NCBI GenBank assembly: GCA_023055425.1 | Contig: JALGPY010000008.1 | Location: forward strand, 9,124,501 to 9,188,500 | Reading direction: 5' to 3' | DNA from: Linanthus parryae | Lineage: Eukaryota > Streptophyta > Magnoliopsida > Ericales > Polemoniaceae | Length of the DNA stretch: 64,000 nt | Shown: one piece after another, positions 45,046-55,735 of the stretch | How positions within the stretch are numbered: the first letter of the stretch is position 1 | Layout of the letters: each line of letters starts with the position of its first letter | Program-made: the position numbers and the translations under genes | Notes under the pieces: generated by a model | Seen by the model: only the letters and a program-made list of their open reading frames with translations | Database searches by the model: none | What the model was told of the DNA's origin: nothing

Positions 45046-45804
45046 GATTTGCTCGTCTCAGTTTGGGTTACACGACTTAGTTATTCACTTCATCGACTGG
45101 GACGGGCAGATGCATCGTCCCAGTCCTTTCAAACAATACAGGGACAAGCATTTACTCGTTCCAGTCTCCACACAATCCACAACACACATCAAACCCAGAA
45201 TGAAGAACACAACATCAATATAATGAACCCAAATTTAATCAGAAACACAAATGAAGAAAAAATTTAATAAAAACACTATACTAGCACACATTTTAGAACA
45301 TTATGACGAGAATATAAGAATCATAGCAAAATTAGAACCAGAGTTTAGGGTTTACCGTAGCTCAACAACAATGGCGAAAGAGAGAGATTTCTATACACAA
45401 AGTGGGAGAACCAGAGCAAATGAGAGTGAAAAATGAGCCAAATTTGAGGCTTTAAGGCAGCTCGTTCATTAAGTTTACAGTTGGAGTTAATTCAACTGTA
45501 CTTTGGTAGGTTAGGGTAGATGGAAACATTCAATGTTTTTAGAGAGAGAGAGATACACATTTGTTAGGGTTTGTTTTTGAGTTTGAATATCACTCTCACT
45601 GACAAGGGTAGCAGGGTAATTCAATGTTTTCTCACCCACTTTAGGGTACATGTCATCAGCCATGTCACACCCAGTTGCCCCTGCTAACAACTTTTGTAAG
45701 CATCTGTTTAAGAAGGGGGTATTTTTCAAATACCAATTCAGCCAAGTGCAGAATTCAAAGACCAATTCAGAGACTGGCATTATTCCAATTGCCCCTCGTG
45801 CGAG

Positions 45805-45905
45805 AGGGGAAAGGGGGCATTATTTAAAATTTTGGTGGATATTCGTTTTCTGCTCTGAAATGTCAGTTGGGTGACGATTTGGTCCTCGTAAAAATTGATG
45901 CTCTA
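45805..45905 (-). promoter_or_regulatory. Displaced upstream region of WEX-C
   Basis: Reading aggggaaagggggcatt through gatgctcta, this segment matches 16566-16675 upstream of WEX-B, including 'tttctgctctgaaatRtcas' and 'ggtcctcgta'. The MULE separates it from WEX-C exon 1 by 11 kb. A TTTATAC string on the minus strand in the WEX-B version (about 16655-16661) is a weak TATA candidate. Confidence 0.6.
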
Positions 45906-45909
45906 CCAA

Positions 45910-46848
45910 CATGTGCACATACTTCACTTCATTGTTGCAAGTATCAATTTTTACTGGAACATTTGGTTTTCTCCTCTGCAGATTTGCCAGAGTTCTTTGG
46001 ACCACCTTTCCCCAACTGACTTTTTCTTTTTCCTCTTTTATTCCTTTGCTTAGAACGGCTATCGATCAAACTCCTTCGCATGACCTTCCTAGAATCCTTT
46101 GTTGGATTGGTGCAATTACTTGGAGTTCGTGGAAATATAGAAATTCTCGTTGTTTACATGATAATGATGATCAGGAGGCTGTGATTATCTCCCCTGTTTT
46201 TCATGCAAAGGTCCTAGCTAGTTAGTTCCTTGAGATTTGGTTGCAGCAGTCCAATTTGAACGTAAGGGAAACAACACAGAGTCATGCAGGGTTTACGATT
46301 ATTGTTGACCATTGTAACATTAGAGGTCTTGACATCTATGTTTGGGCTAAAAAATGTAGGAAGAATAAAAGAATCTTTTGGGAGGCTCACAGAGATGGGA
46401 TTGTGCTCACTTCACACAGCAAGGCTTTTGAAGATTGCTCCCCAAACGCCATCCTTGATTATGTTCTCGAAGCTACTTGCTATATGTCTAAGAGAGTTTA
46501 TTTACACTATGCTTTACACATTTCTAACAAGTGTGTTTATCACTTACTTTACCAAATGAAGGACAAGTTGAGGATGGAGCAGGATGCTTGGCCAAGAAAG
46601 TGGAGAAGGAGGATGATGGACATGGAGGTTCTTCTACCTAGTTTATGTTGTTTTAATATTAATCTATGTAATATGAACTTGGTTAGGATTTAGTTTGCTT
46701 TGGATTTTTGGTTTGCCTTGTTTGTCAAGGCTTGTTCTGGCCCTTGGGTTGTTCTTTGGATGGGGCTCTTTTGGTTGTTTAGGTTTTGTTCATTTTGTGT
46801 TTTTGGATGCTACTTCAATGAAGTTTTTTTCTTGTTTAAAAAAAAATG
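45910..46848 (+). mobile_element. 5'-truncated LINE fragment (zf-RVT/RNase H end of ORF2)
   Basis: The frame 45911..46222 contains FARVLWTTFPQL and LCWIGAITWSSWKYRNSR, which match the region between zf-RVT and RNase H of plant L1 ORF2. It continues after a TAG with SHAGFTIIVDHCN and KKCRKNKRIFWEAHRDGI, a decayed RNase H domain. A terminal A run lies at about 46838-46847. Most of the element is missing, which is usual for dead-on-arrival L1 copies. Confidence 0.55.
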
Positions 46849-46939
46849 GTTTTCTGGCATTAGTCGTAGAGATTGGATTAATAATTTGTTTGAAACAGTG
46901 CTTTGAAGTTTGAGAAATCACCAAGGAGCAACAATCGGA

Positions 46940-48130
46940 AAAAAGAGCCGAAGTCTATGTTGGTCGTCCGACCAGAAGGCCTAGTCGTACCTAGTACGAC
47001 TGGTTCCTTTAGTCTCTGTTGGTCGCACGACCAGCAGGCCCAGTCGTATACCAAGCGCTAGAGGGTTTGCGGCTGGGTTGTTTTCTTAGGTGTTTTTTGG
47101 AACGTTTTGGGAGTTATGGTGCTATGAATAAGTCAATCAGTCTCTAATAGGTATGTGATATGTGTATTTTCGTTCATCTTGATAAATACAATGTTCTTCC
47201 TTCATCGCGGACGTAATTGACGAATTTACATTAGTGAACCACGTAAAATCCTTGTGTTGTTCATTCGTTTATTCGTTTGTGGGGTGAATTTGTTACAACA
47301 ACTGGTATCATAGCATTGGTTGTTGAATTCCACCAAGAACGATGTCCGGAGCGATGTTAAAATTGACATATTTACAGGATGGAATAACTTTAGTTTGTGG
47401 AGGATCAAGATGTCTGCTTTGTTGAAGGAGCAATGCATATATATTTACATTGCCCACAAATAAGCAAGGCATGGATTTATGATAAGTGAAAGTTGATGGA
47501 GGAGAAGCGTATTCAACAATCATGTAGCGTCAATGAGACGATGTAGTCGCCGAGGTCGCGTATCAAGAAACGTCGTTAGCTTTATGGCTCAAGTTGGAGA
47601 GTCTCTACATGATGCAGTCACTCACCAAAAAATTGATGCTAAAGCAATGTCTCTTTAGTCCGCGGATGCAGAAGATATGTTTCTTAAAGATCATTTTGTT
47701 CAATTGATACAATTTTGCTAGATTTTGCGTAATATGATGAAGATGCAACCCTTATCTTGTTTGTTTCGTTACATCCATCATATGAGAACTACGTGCAGCC
47801 TTCTATTGTGAATACATACAACGTATCCCTAAAAGAAGTGAGATATGGTCTCATACTAGGAAATTGCGCCAGAAGGGCACAGTTGAAGGTACAAATGATA
47901 AATCTTTGGGTTTAATGGTAAAGGAGGCAAGAAGAGTAAGGAGAGCAAGAAGAAATTCTCAGGCTCTAAGTTACCTAAGGGTATATGTGCTCTGTGCAAG
48001 GAAAAAAGGACACTGTAAGAGAGATTATTCCAAGAGAAAGCAACAGAAACAAAGCGGATCTTTAGCAGAAGCGGAACGCGGGAACTCTTTAGAAGAGGAC
48101 TACATTTTGCTGGTGGATCAAGAAACTGAG
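46940..48130 (+). mobile_element. Decayed Ty1/copia remnant: LTR-like DNA, primer site and gag
   Basis: The segment ending ...gaatttgttaca at about 47296 resembles an LTR 3' end and is followed by TGGTATCATAGC (47303-47314), the initiator tRNA-Met site with one mismatch. After it, DIFTGWNNFSLWRIKMSALL is a typical copia gag start. The frame then fills with stops, and a degenerate knuckle (C-x3-K-GHCKRDYSKRK) appears near 47990-48040. The LTR-like part holds palindromes tggtcgtccgaccag, tggtcgcacgaccag and agtcgtacctagtacgact (46958-47045). No 3' LTR was found. Confidence 0.6.
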
Positions 48131-48721
48131 AAGCGAATCAAACTGTTTCCACCCATAGTTTCCAGCCCACCAAATTTTAAAGTCGCATTTAGTACCCACT
48201 ATCAATTCGAAATCTGTCTTCAGCAACAAGGATCATCTCTTGATGCATACGGAACTGGACCTCACTATTGTGGCCAATTATGAGTTCAACATCATTGCAG
48301 AACGCCAACATCCTTACCATGATTTAATTGCGTGGGGCAAGAAATTGTCGTAAAAGTTTAAAATTTTCCTTTACGGTTTGATTTCCGCCAACATCTTTAG
48401 TTACATCAACCAATTCACTAACAAAGAACTTACTAGAGTTGCGGTAATCTTCCACCCAAAACAGAATGTGTGGTTTTTACAGAAGCCAGTGAGAAATATC
48501 ATCATTTAGCGAACACAATCACAGTCCGTTCACAGAGAATTTGTAAACACTTTTCTTATGTGACCTATTGATATTCATAAACCGGAAACTTTCATCCAAG
48601 AAGAATGAACTGAAGTGGACATGCATTTGTTGTAGTTTGTCTATAATAAAATTAATTTGATACAAAGCAAAAATTCAATAACGCCAAATTTTTTCTCAAG
48701 ACTTATCTTTTGGTGCATTGG

Positions 48722-49246
48722 TGACGCCGAATTGAATCAAGGCGTGTGGCGAGCAGCAAGAAGCAACGATTTAGAAAGGAAAATCATGAAAAAACACTAG
48801 GGGAATAACCTCTCTAGGTTCTGAAAACTTCAATAATTCATAGCATATCAAAATCAGTCCACAAGCCGGACTTAAATAGCTGAAAATACTAAATATTCCA
48901 AATATGGAAAAAATTCTAAAATTAATGCTAAATAATTATTCTAACCTAATTTAACACTCAGCTAAAAATTTCCACCCAAATTGGGTTCAAATCAAAATCC
49001 TAATTATTAAATAAATATACTAAAAATAGAAAACTGAAGATTTCGACCTCTAAACAGTCGATTTTGACCAAATCAGGGCGGTGCTCGTGATTTATCACGG
49101 GTTCTTTTTAGAAGGTCGTTTCCACTCAAAAAAATATATGATTTCGTGCAAATCGGACATCCTTCAATTCTGCCCCTAATTATGCGTCTGGACCGAAACA
49201 GTTTCTCTGAAGCTGACGCGTATCTCCACCAAATCCATCATGCATC
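48722..49246 (-). repeat. 3' LTR of the short element (525 bp)
   Basis: It is a direct repeat of the start of 49886..50033 (nearly identical) and a diverged match to 50034..50553. Shared landmarks are gacgccgaattgaatc, gccggacttaaatagc and gaccgaaacag. Confidence 0.75.
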
Positions 49247-49756
49247 AGTCGCCCCCTCTTCAAAAGAACTCGTCCTCGAGTTCAATTTAGGTTCATGAAA
49301 GAAGGTCTCCACCAAGAACGGATCACTAAAGTAAGATGAGAACTTGAACGGAAACACCAACGACTCCGCTAATCCAATTTTTACATCATCTTCATTTTCG
49401 TCTCCATAGTTATCATAAACCGGTGGTTTATTCCAGTCTACATAACTATCGATTGAACTTGAAATACGCTTATAAAATATTGCACCACTATAAATATGTT
49501 CAACTACTAACGTACCGGAATAATCTGACACGACAGTCTTCAAACTCGCTCCTCCATAACACTCGTTCCGACCACCGGAAACACCGTCATAGCAGATCTC
49601 GAACGCAGGCTGCGAGTCTTGATTAAAGGCATTGCATTCCTTGAATTCCCGTGTCGCTAAGTGTCGAGTTAAATTTGCGACCTGCCGCTGCAAATACAGC
49701 ACCGCAAGGCCATGGGTTTGGTCTGCAATCTGCCTTTGCAGATCTTGTATCATCAT
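49238..49756 (-). CDS. Internal frame of the short LTR element, unknown protein
   Basis: A 172-codon minus-strand frame. The N-terminus has heptad-like Gln/Leu repeats (LQRQIADQTHGLAVLYLQRQ) suited to a coiled coil. The C-terminus is acidic with aromatic residues (YDNYGDENEDDVKIGL). It runs from just after the primer-site side up to the purine tract, the usual place for the single protein of such small elements. I do not recognise a domain. It may be translated, but transposition would need proteins from elsewhere. Confidence 0.4.
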   Translation of the reverse strand: MMIQDLQRQIADQTHGLAVLYLQRQVANLTRHLATREFKECNAFNQDSQPAFEICYDGVSGGRNECYGGASLKTVVSDYSGTLVVEHIYSGAIFYKRISSSIDSYVDWNKPPVYDNYGDENEDDVKIGLAESLVFPFKFSSYFSDPFLVETFFHEPKLNSRTSSFEEGATDA

Positions 49757-49870
49757 AACGTCTTAGACGTTACGTTCCCATTGGGGGGCTTCCTCAGCCG
49801 GAACCTGCCCGCAGCCGCCAGGTCGTCCACGCACCATGGTTATGACGATCTTCTTCCCACGGAGCTCGGA

Positions 49871-49882
49871 GCTCTGATACCA
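49871..49882 (-). other. Primer-binding site of the short LTR element
   Basis: TGGTATCAGAGC on the minus strand, three bases from the LTR edge at 49886, is complementary to initiator tRNA-Met. Confidence 0.85.
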
Positions 49883-50033
49883 ACCTGACGCCGAATTGAA
49901 TCAAGGCGTGTGGCGAGCAGCAAGAAGCAACGATTTAGAAAGGAAAATCATGAAAAAAACACTAGGGGAATAACCTCTCTAGGTTCTGAAAAAACTTCAA
50001 TAATTCATAGCATATCAAAATCAGTCCACAAAC

Positions 50034-50553
50034 TGACGCCGAATTGAATCGAGGCGTTTTATGGGAGCAGCAAGAAGCAACAAAAAGAAAGGAAAATCAT
50101 GAAAGAACCTCCATAGGGTTCATTGGAAAACACAATGTTTTCTGAAATAAACTCAATATACAATTAACTAATGAAATAAGTACACAAGCCGGACTTAAAT
50201 AGCCAAAAACCTAAAATTTACCTAAAATAGCAAAATCTCAATAATTATTCTGAATTAAAGTCCTACTAAAGAAAAGTATACTGGAAAAATATTGACCCAA
50301 ATCGGGTTTAAATTGACCTCCTAATTAACCAAAAGATTATTACTAAAAATAGCAAATTTGACGATTTCGTGCCCTAAACAGCCGAATTTCGCCAAATCAG
50401 CATGGTGCCGTGACTAAAGTCACGAGTTATCTTTAGAACGTCGTTTCTGGTCAGATTCATGTATGGTCGTTCATCAATCCTTCAATTCTGCCCCTGATTC
50501 TGCGTATGGACCGAAACAGATTTTCTGAAACTGGCAAAATTCTTCCTGCATCA
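50034..50553 (-). repeat. Complete diverged LTR at the right end of the short element
   Basis: It starts tgacgccgaattgaatcgag and ends tcctgcatca. It has the same layout as 48722..49246 but many differences, so it does not derive from that LTR in the same transposition cycle. Confidence 0.7.
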
Positions 50554-50785
50554 ATTGGCTCATTTAGAAGGTCCAAGTTCATCCATTCAGATTTATTATT
50601 TGGAAAACTTGTAAATAAAACTACAGTTTGCAAGAACAAAGAATGGTTCCATCTACTATCCGATTTTTTTTTTCTAGGAAGGTGTCCGTAATAATTTTTC
50701 AGCTTACTTTTTTTTTTCTTAATGATGCGGCACCCACAATCGTGACATGTTTTACTACGTACTGAGTAAACTCTTTACTTTTGTG

Positions 50786-51790
50786 CAATAGCTTGGAAAT
50801 CAAATAAGAGAGGTAAAACAGTCTGATAAACTATGGAATGACATCCACTTAGTGGAATAGTTTGCAAGTCACATTAGAGAGGTAAAACAATACGCCCTGG
50901 GTAAACTCCTCTTCTAGGTAAACGTTTCTCTTGTGTAATAGCTTGCATATTATATCAGAAATGTAAACTCGGTCGATAAAACATGGGCTGACATCTACTG
51001 TAGCGCAATAGCTTGCAAATCATACCAGAAACCACTATGCAATGGATTTAGCATGCAAATCATACCAGAGTGGTAAACTAGCCAAATGAAACATTGATTG
51101 ACACCTGCTCTAGTACAATAGCTTGCAAATCATAACAGAGATAAACCAATGTGCACTAGGTAAACCCCGTCTTTAGTGAAACAATTTGTAAATCCTATTA
51201 AAGAGGTAAGTCTGCCTAATAAAAATATGGGCCAACACCCACTCTATTGCACATTGCATTAGCTTGCAGATTGTAACATAGAGATAAACCAGCATAATAA
51301 AACATAGGCTGACAACCACTATAGTGAAATAGCCTGAAAATCATACTAGAGAGGTAAACCAGTGATTATTGGGTACCCCCACCCCCACAATGTAATAGAT
51401 TGCAAATTTTACCCGAGAGGTAAACCAATATGATAAAACATGGGCTGATACGTGCTCTACTAAAATAGCTTGCAAATCATACAAGAGATATAAACATGTA
51501 GGCACAGGATAAACGTATGCTCTAATGCAATAGCTTGCAAATAAAACTTGAGAGGTAAACCAACCGGATAAAACATTGGTGACACCTACTCTAGTACAAT
51601 AGCTTACAAATCATACAAGAGAGGTAAACCAGTGCCCCCCCCCCCCCCCCCCACGAGCAATAGTTTTCGAGTCATACCAAAGAAATAAATTGCCCTGATA
51701 AAAAATGGGTTCACACCCGCTCTAGTGTAATATATTAAAAAATATACCTGAAAGGTAGACCAGCATGATAAAATATGGGTTGACAGCTGC
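50786..51790. repeat. Dimeric minisatellite, about 15 units of 60-80 bp
   Basis: Units begin caatagcttgcaaatcatac and continue with agagaggtaaacc. Two unit types can be told apart by their second half: type X has gataaaacatgggctgacac, and type Y has a 'gtgcacWRGgtaaac' stretch. From 50786 the order is mostly X and Y alternating, giving a higher-order period of about 130-145 bp. A C-tract (about 51635-51652) expands one Y unit. There is no coding potential. Confidence 0.85.
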
Positions 51791-51799
51791 ACAATTGAG

Positions 51800-54430
51800 A
51801 ACACTATTATGCAACCTTTTGACTCCCCCGATATTCGCAGTCAAGACTTAAGAACCTCTTATTGAAATATAATGATTGTTTCTTCTATGTAAAGACCAAA
51901 TTTAATATTTAACTTCAATTGGAGCTCATTTTGGATCCTCTAGGTTCTCATTTATTCAAGCTTAGAGGGAAAGCCTTGAACACTTCAAAACTTGACATTT
52001 TAAACATGATCATGTAACTAACTTTGACGAACTTTATCTCATTGAACACTAAGTGATTTTGGGAGATAAAATTTTATTTGGAAACTTTCAATTGTTGTCT
52101 TTAAAATATTAAAATTAGATATATAAAATTCTTTTCCAATTCACCAAAAGTCATCTTGAAAGTTGATTTTTTGAACCAGTTTTACATTTACCTTTGACTT
52201 TCTGATTTGGCATATCAGATGACCAGACTGACTTAGATGAAAATTCTCCGTATTGTCACTTTGAGTCTAAGGGTAAATTTTGAATTTTTTAAAAACCCTA
52301 GTTTAATTAGTTGTGTAGAAGGGGCAAATTGGAAATTTCACCAAAACTCAAATTAGACGGTTAAAACATAACCCAGTGCATGATGCCTCTACATCATTTT
52401 TATGACGTTTGAAGTTAGTCTATATCTATTGGAGCCAGGTTTGACCAAGTCACATGTAAGGGGCCAAACTGCATTATTATCAGCTATAGGGGCTTGGGTG
52501 CAAATACACAAAACTTCTTACCTAGTCATGCATGATTATGGGCATATCTTAGAAACTCACGACACTTGTCTATTAAGCATAATTGAGGGATTCACTCACA
52601 GTCAGGGGCTGCACTGAAGAGAAATATTTGTCAGGGAAAATTTGTTAAGTTGGGTTGAGCAGTCAGCATGACATACGCATAGTTGCATTCTACCTCACTT
52701 AGAGAGCAAAAGCTAATTGTAAATATACTTGAATTGTGTAGGTATTGCAAGAGTAGGTAATGAGCTCCACTAGACAATAGTGATAGACTATCTTCCAGGT
52801 AAGGAGTTGTGTGTGTATTCTTTTATATGTGTAAACATTATTTTCAAAACAAAAGCCATGCTGACACCTATATGAGTAAAATGAATACTTAAGGAGCTGT
52901 GGAGACTGGAGATGTTACATTTTTATGAGGGATGGGTCTTCGAGTTAATCTTGGCCCGGGGTTTGAGGGTCAAGACTTTGTAGGTATCAGCTCTATTATT
53001 GGAATAGCTCTTGAGTAAGTTAACTTAAAGCCAACTTGAGTATCATAACTGTACTCAATAGTGGGCACTAACACTACTCTGTTGGGCTGATAATCTAGTA
53101 AGGGTGTCGACACTTAAGGTTAAGTTGTCTTGGAGGAATGGGACAAGTTATCCATGTCGGAGGTGAATCAAATCGTTACAACCCTCTAGGTAGTGGGATT
53201 TGAAATCCTCCATATAAACCACTATATATGGATTCTGTGGGCAATGAGTAATTGTTAACTCTATCAGGGTATTGGCTTGAGAACCCGTAAGTACTAAATC
53301 GTGATTTTTCAAAAACTCTATAAAAGTATTTACTCGGACTATTTCTGACGTCGTTTCTCGTCTATTTGTTTCTATAGCTCCGCATGTGAGGACTCAGGGA
53401 ACTGGGGAGAATTGACTAACACCCAGCTGATTGTATATCACTTAAACAATTGTAGATACTTTTGTGCTTTAGCAGAAGATATCCCCGTAACTTTGGAAAT
53501 TTTATGTTAGATTTTCCGGCTCAGTAGGGTGGGGGTTTACAATAATAATTTTTTCTGTGAACTATGATGTGTTGCCATCTAAATTCTCTATGTATTCGTA
53601 ACAACTAACACGTTTTTTTGTTTCTCTCCTACAAAATACATTTCCAACAAAAATTTGTCATTATATTCACAACTGCTATAATATATTCTATATGTATATT
53701 TAACACGCATAAAGATGGTTGAGATTCGAATGGATGCCACCCTTTGGGCAAGCAATCCATTTCGTAGGCATAACTCCCTCATTGTCGTTGTATGCAACAT
53801 GGCACAACTCTCTCCAGTGAATTATGAAGTATGAGTATAAAAAAAGAAAATAATATCAAAAGAAGACATATGCAGTCACAATTAAAACCGCAATACTTTT
53901 TTCGTAGATTACGGAACTAGCCCATTGTGTCAGGCATGGTGGGGGGACAAAATTGACATTTTCCCATCACATAGTTTACCTGAGCCTTGTGGATTAATTT
54001 TATGAAGCATAAATCAAGCATATTTCGTGGTGAGATATTACACCATTTGTCAGTTGACAGCTACAACAAGTTTATGTGGCTGGAAACGGCTAGGTCCAAA
54101 AGTTCGCAGAGTATATATTTTTCTTGGTTCGGTGGTAAGAACGGTAACATGAGAGTGGATGACGTGGTGTCCAATTCTTCTTCATCGAGTAGTTTTTAAA
54201 CGAACTTCACATCACCTTTGCAATGAGTCTTCTCTGAGCACTACAAAGCTGGGCACTTCAGGGGGGTTTTGAAGCCATTATCTTTCTTGTCACCTATTTC
54301 GAGAACATAATCTGTCATTCTGAGTGATAAAATTTTATCATTCTGATCATATTAAATTCGCGAGTGAGTATACACAATGGTTTTTAATTTGACAAAGATT
54401 CGGTCGAGAATGACGAGCGCAACACAGTGG
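51800..54430. other. Intergenic DNA without recognised features
   Basis: Both strands hold only short random frames. I see no RNA gene, terminal repeats or domain motif. The composition is AT-rich, with a moderately GC-rich stretch near 52920-53000. Confidence 0.5.
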
Positions 54431-54439
54431 GAACAAAGC

Positions 54440-55735
54440 CTCTATATCGATTTCTCTACTTTTCTTAGCGCTTACAGTTCTCTAAGCTAAACACTAATTG
54501 ATCTTGGCTATTTAGTTCTCTCCAATCTCTCAAAATAAAAATATCTCGCAAAAAGGTTGTGCATCTCGTCATACAATTTGGGACAAATGTCGAGCTTAAT
54601 TCAAGACATAAGCAAGGTCTAATAATAAATCACTTTTCACTCTGCATGAATTCTCGTTGATACCTTGAGGCATGCTTATCTAAAACCAACAAATTTAGAG
54701 TAAGGATTCACACAAATTAAGATAAAAAATACGCACAAAGTAACCATTTCTGATGCTGCTCATATCAATATGATGACACATCTTGTACACATTTAGGCTC
54801 TATTTATTTGACCACATACTGTTTTATTTGTGAGAAGACTTTTCTTACAATTGCTTTCATGTGTTGACACTTACAAATTATGTTTCTAATATGTGTGTAT
54901 ATAAAAAGTGTACATTGTTTACCAAGTAAAACTTGTTGGCTTATTGTTGTTATTTTAATTTTAAAGGTCACATGTTCAATAACAGTGGGTCTACACAATT
55001 TGGAAAATGACTTGCGGTCGAATTGACTCGAGGTGAAATTTGTCTTACTGATTTGAAACTTGTGAATGATCACTTTACATTGTTTAAGGGAAATTATTTT
55101 GTTTGGTTAATTATTTTACAGAATAGTTGTGAATCAAACACCAGAAATTACGAACAAAAATTTACAGGAAAATAATTTAACGCTACCGAAGCTTTACCTG
55201 TATTAATTTTGACAGAAACAAGGGTAAATAGAGATTTAAGATGACTCTCTCACATTTAAGAAAACTGATAAATACCAAATTTGCACAGAGCATTGATTTG
55301 GAACCCACACTCGTACCTAGCCATGAAACTTATGATAAATTCTTAAGCTTCCTATGCATCTTAAGAAAATCAGAATTAAACAAACAAATAAACAAACAAA
55401 TAAATAAACAAACAAATAAATAAATATATAAATAAATAAATAAATACAAGAAATGCCATAACAAGGAGCTGCTAAATTTCTATGAAGTATAGTACAAACA
55501 AAAATGAAAGCAATCAAACTTGTTTTGGTTCTTCATTTTATAATGAGTTGGATCGGAAGACTCCTCGGTGCTTACAACAATGACCAAAAGAAAGGTAAAT
55601 GTGACTTTGAATAGAAGAAAACAATAGATAAACATACAAGTGCCAAGAGAGCTCCCATTTATCTTGTAAAGAAACAAAAAACTAAAAGCATGTGTTGCAA
55701 GAAATTCCAGTTGTCCTTTAGATAAAAATAGCATT
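54440..55735 (-). repeat. WEX duplication unit D (truncated 3' flank and exons 6-5)
   Basis: It starts with the same downstream flank as units B and C (ttacagttctctaagc, ggctatttagttctctccaa, taataataaatcacttttc) and ends abruptly at 55735 inside exon 5. A solo insertion-like segment at 54795-55190 and an AAAC/AAAT simple repeat at 55377-55446 interrupt the match. Confidence 0.75.
55514..55735 (-). pseudogene. WEX-D: remnant of exons 5 and 6
   Basis: On the minus strand 55735 down encodes LSKGQLEFLATHAFSFLFLY, a decayed version of the exo III motif in which the catalytic Y and D are both lost (YAATDAF has become FLATHAF). The exon 5 donor GT is AT. Exon 6 corresponds to about 55572..55514. 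The rest of the gene is absent. Confidence 0.75.

Larger units (their letters stand above)
42025..45050 (+). pseudogene. MULE-borne DUF1985-domain gene with a C-terminal coiled coil, frameshifted
   Basis: Exon 1 (42025..42120) encodes a Ser/Ala-rich N-terminus (MASTASSSSSSASAAV) and ends at a GAG|GT donor. Exon 2 starts after TTGTAG at 42936 in the right phase. It encodes a DUF1985-like domain: WFYINNMPVRFGLQEFLLVS, GRMMFLK, and WGRYFWPDF. The frame changes at an A7 run (43640-43646), continuing as HLGRRKYNMLNFPHIFLAW, and shifts again near 44090-44220 before a Lys/Glu-rich segment and a likely coiled coil (DLEDLKREMRKAFEVELV). It ends at TAA 44562-44564. Further coding-like DNA with 19-residue repeats follows to about 45050. 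The family is known from plant MULEs, often joined to a Ulp1-like protease. No protease motif is visible here. Confidence 0.65.
34681..45795 (+). mobile_element. Mutator-like element (MULE) carrying a DUF1985 gene, with LARD2 nested inside
   Basis: A 9-bp direct repeat, tcgtgcgag, flanks it (34672-34680 and 45796-45804), the length diagnostic of Mutator elements. The left end reads gaaagaattggcg...gaattggtctttgaaaaa. The right end read inward is ggggcaattgg...gaattggtctttgaa, followed by a second gaattggtatttgaaaaata, so the terminal repeats are related but rearranged. Joining the flanks restores the leader of WEX-C as in copy B (ttcgtgcgagaggggaaag). Without LARD2 it is about 4.0 kb. A gene with a DUF1985 domain, common in plant MULEs, lies inside. 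No MURA transposase was found. Confidence 0.8.
48722..50553 (-). mobile_element. Short non-autonomous LTR element with a chimeric right end
   Basis: The left LTR is 48722..49246 (TGACGCC...GCATCA). The internal part carries a purine-rich tract on the minus strand next to it and, at 49871-49882, TGGTATCAGAGC on the minus strand. The right side is 148 bp of the same LTR type (49886..50033) followed directly by a complete but diverged LTR (50034..50553). The outermost ends share the 5-bp duplication attgg (48717-48721 and 50554-50558), so the whole is one insertion. There is no pol. Confidence 0.75.

Noticed and set aside
50786..51790. CRISPR or centromeric satellite
   Set aside because: Units are contiguous and degenerate without unique spacers, and the array is only 1 kb. 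It is best called a minisatellite.
55377..55446. Repeated aaac/aaat tract read as a Lys/Asn/Gln-rich or antisense Phe/Leu/Ile-rich peptide
   Set aside because: It is simple sequence in the flank of unit D, with no conserved frame.
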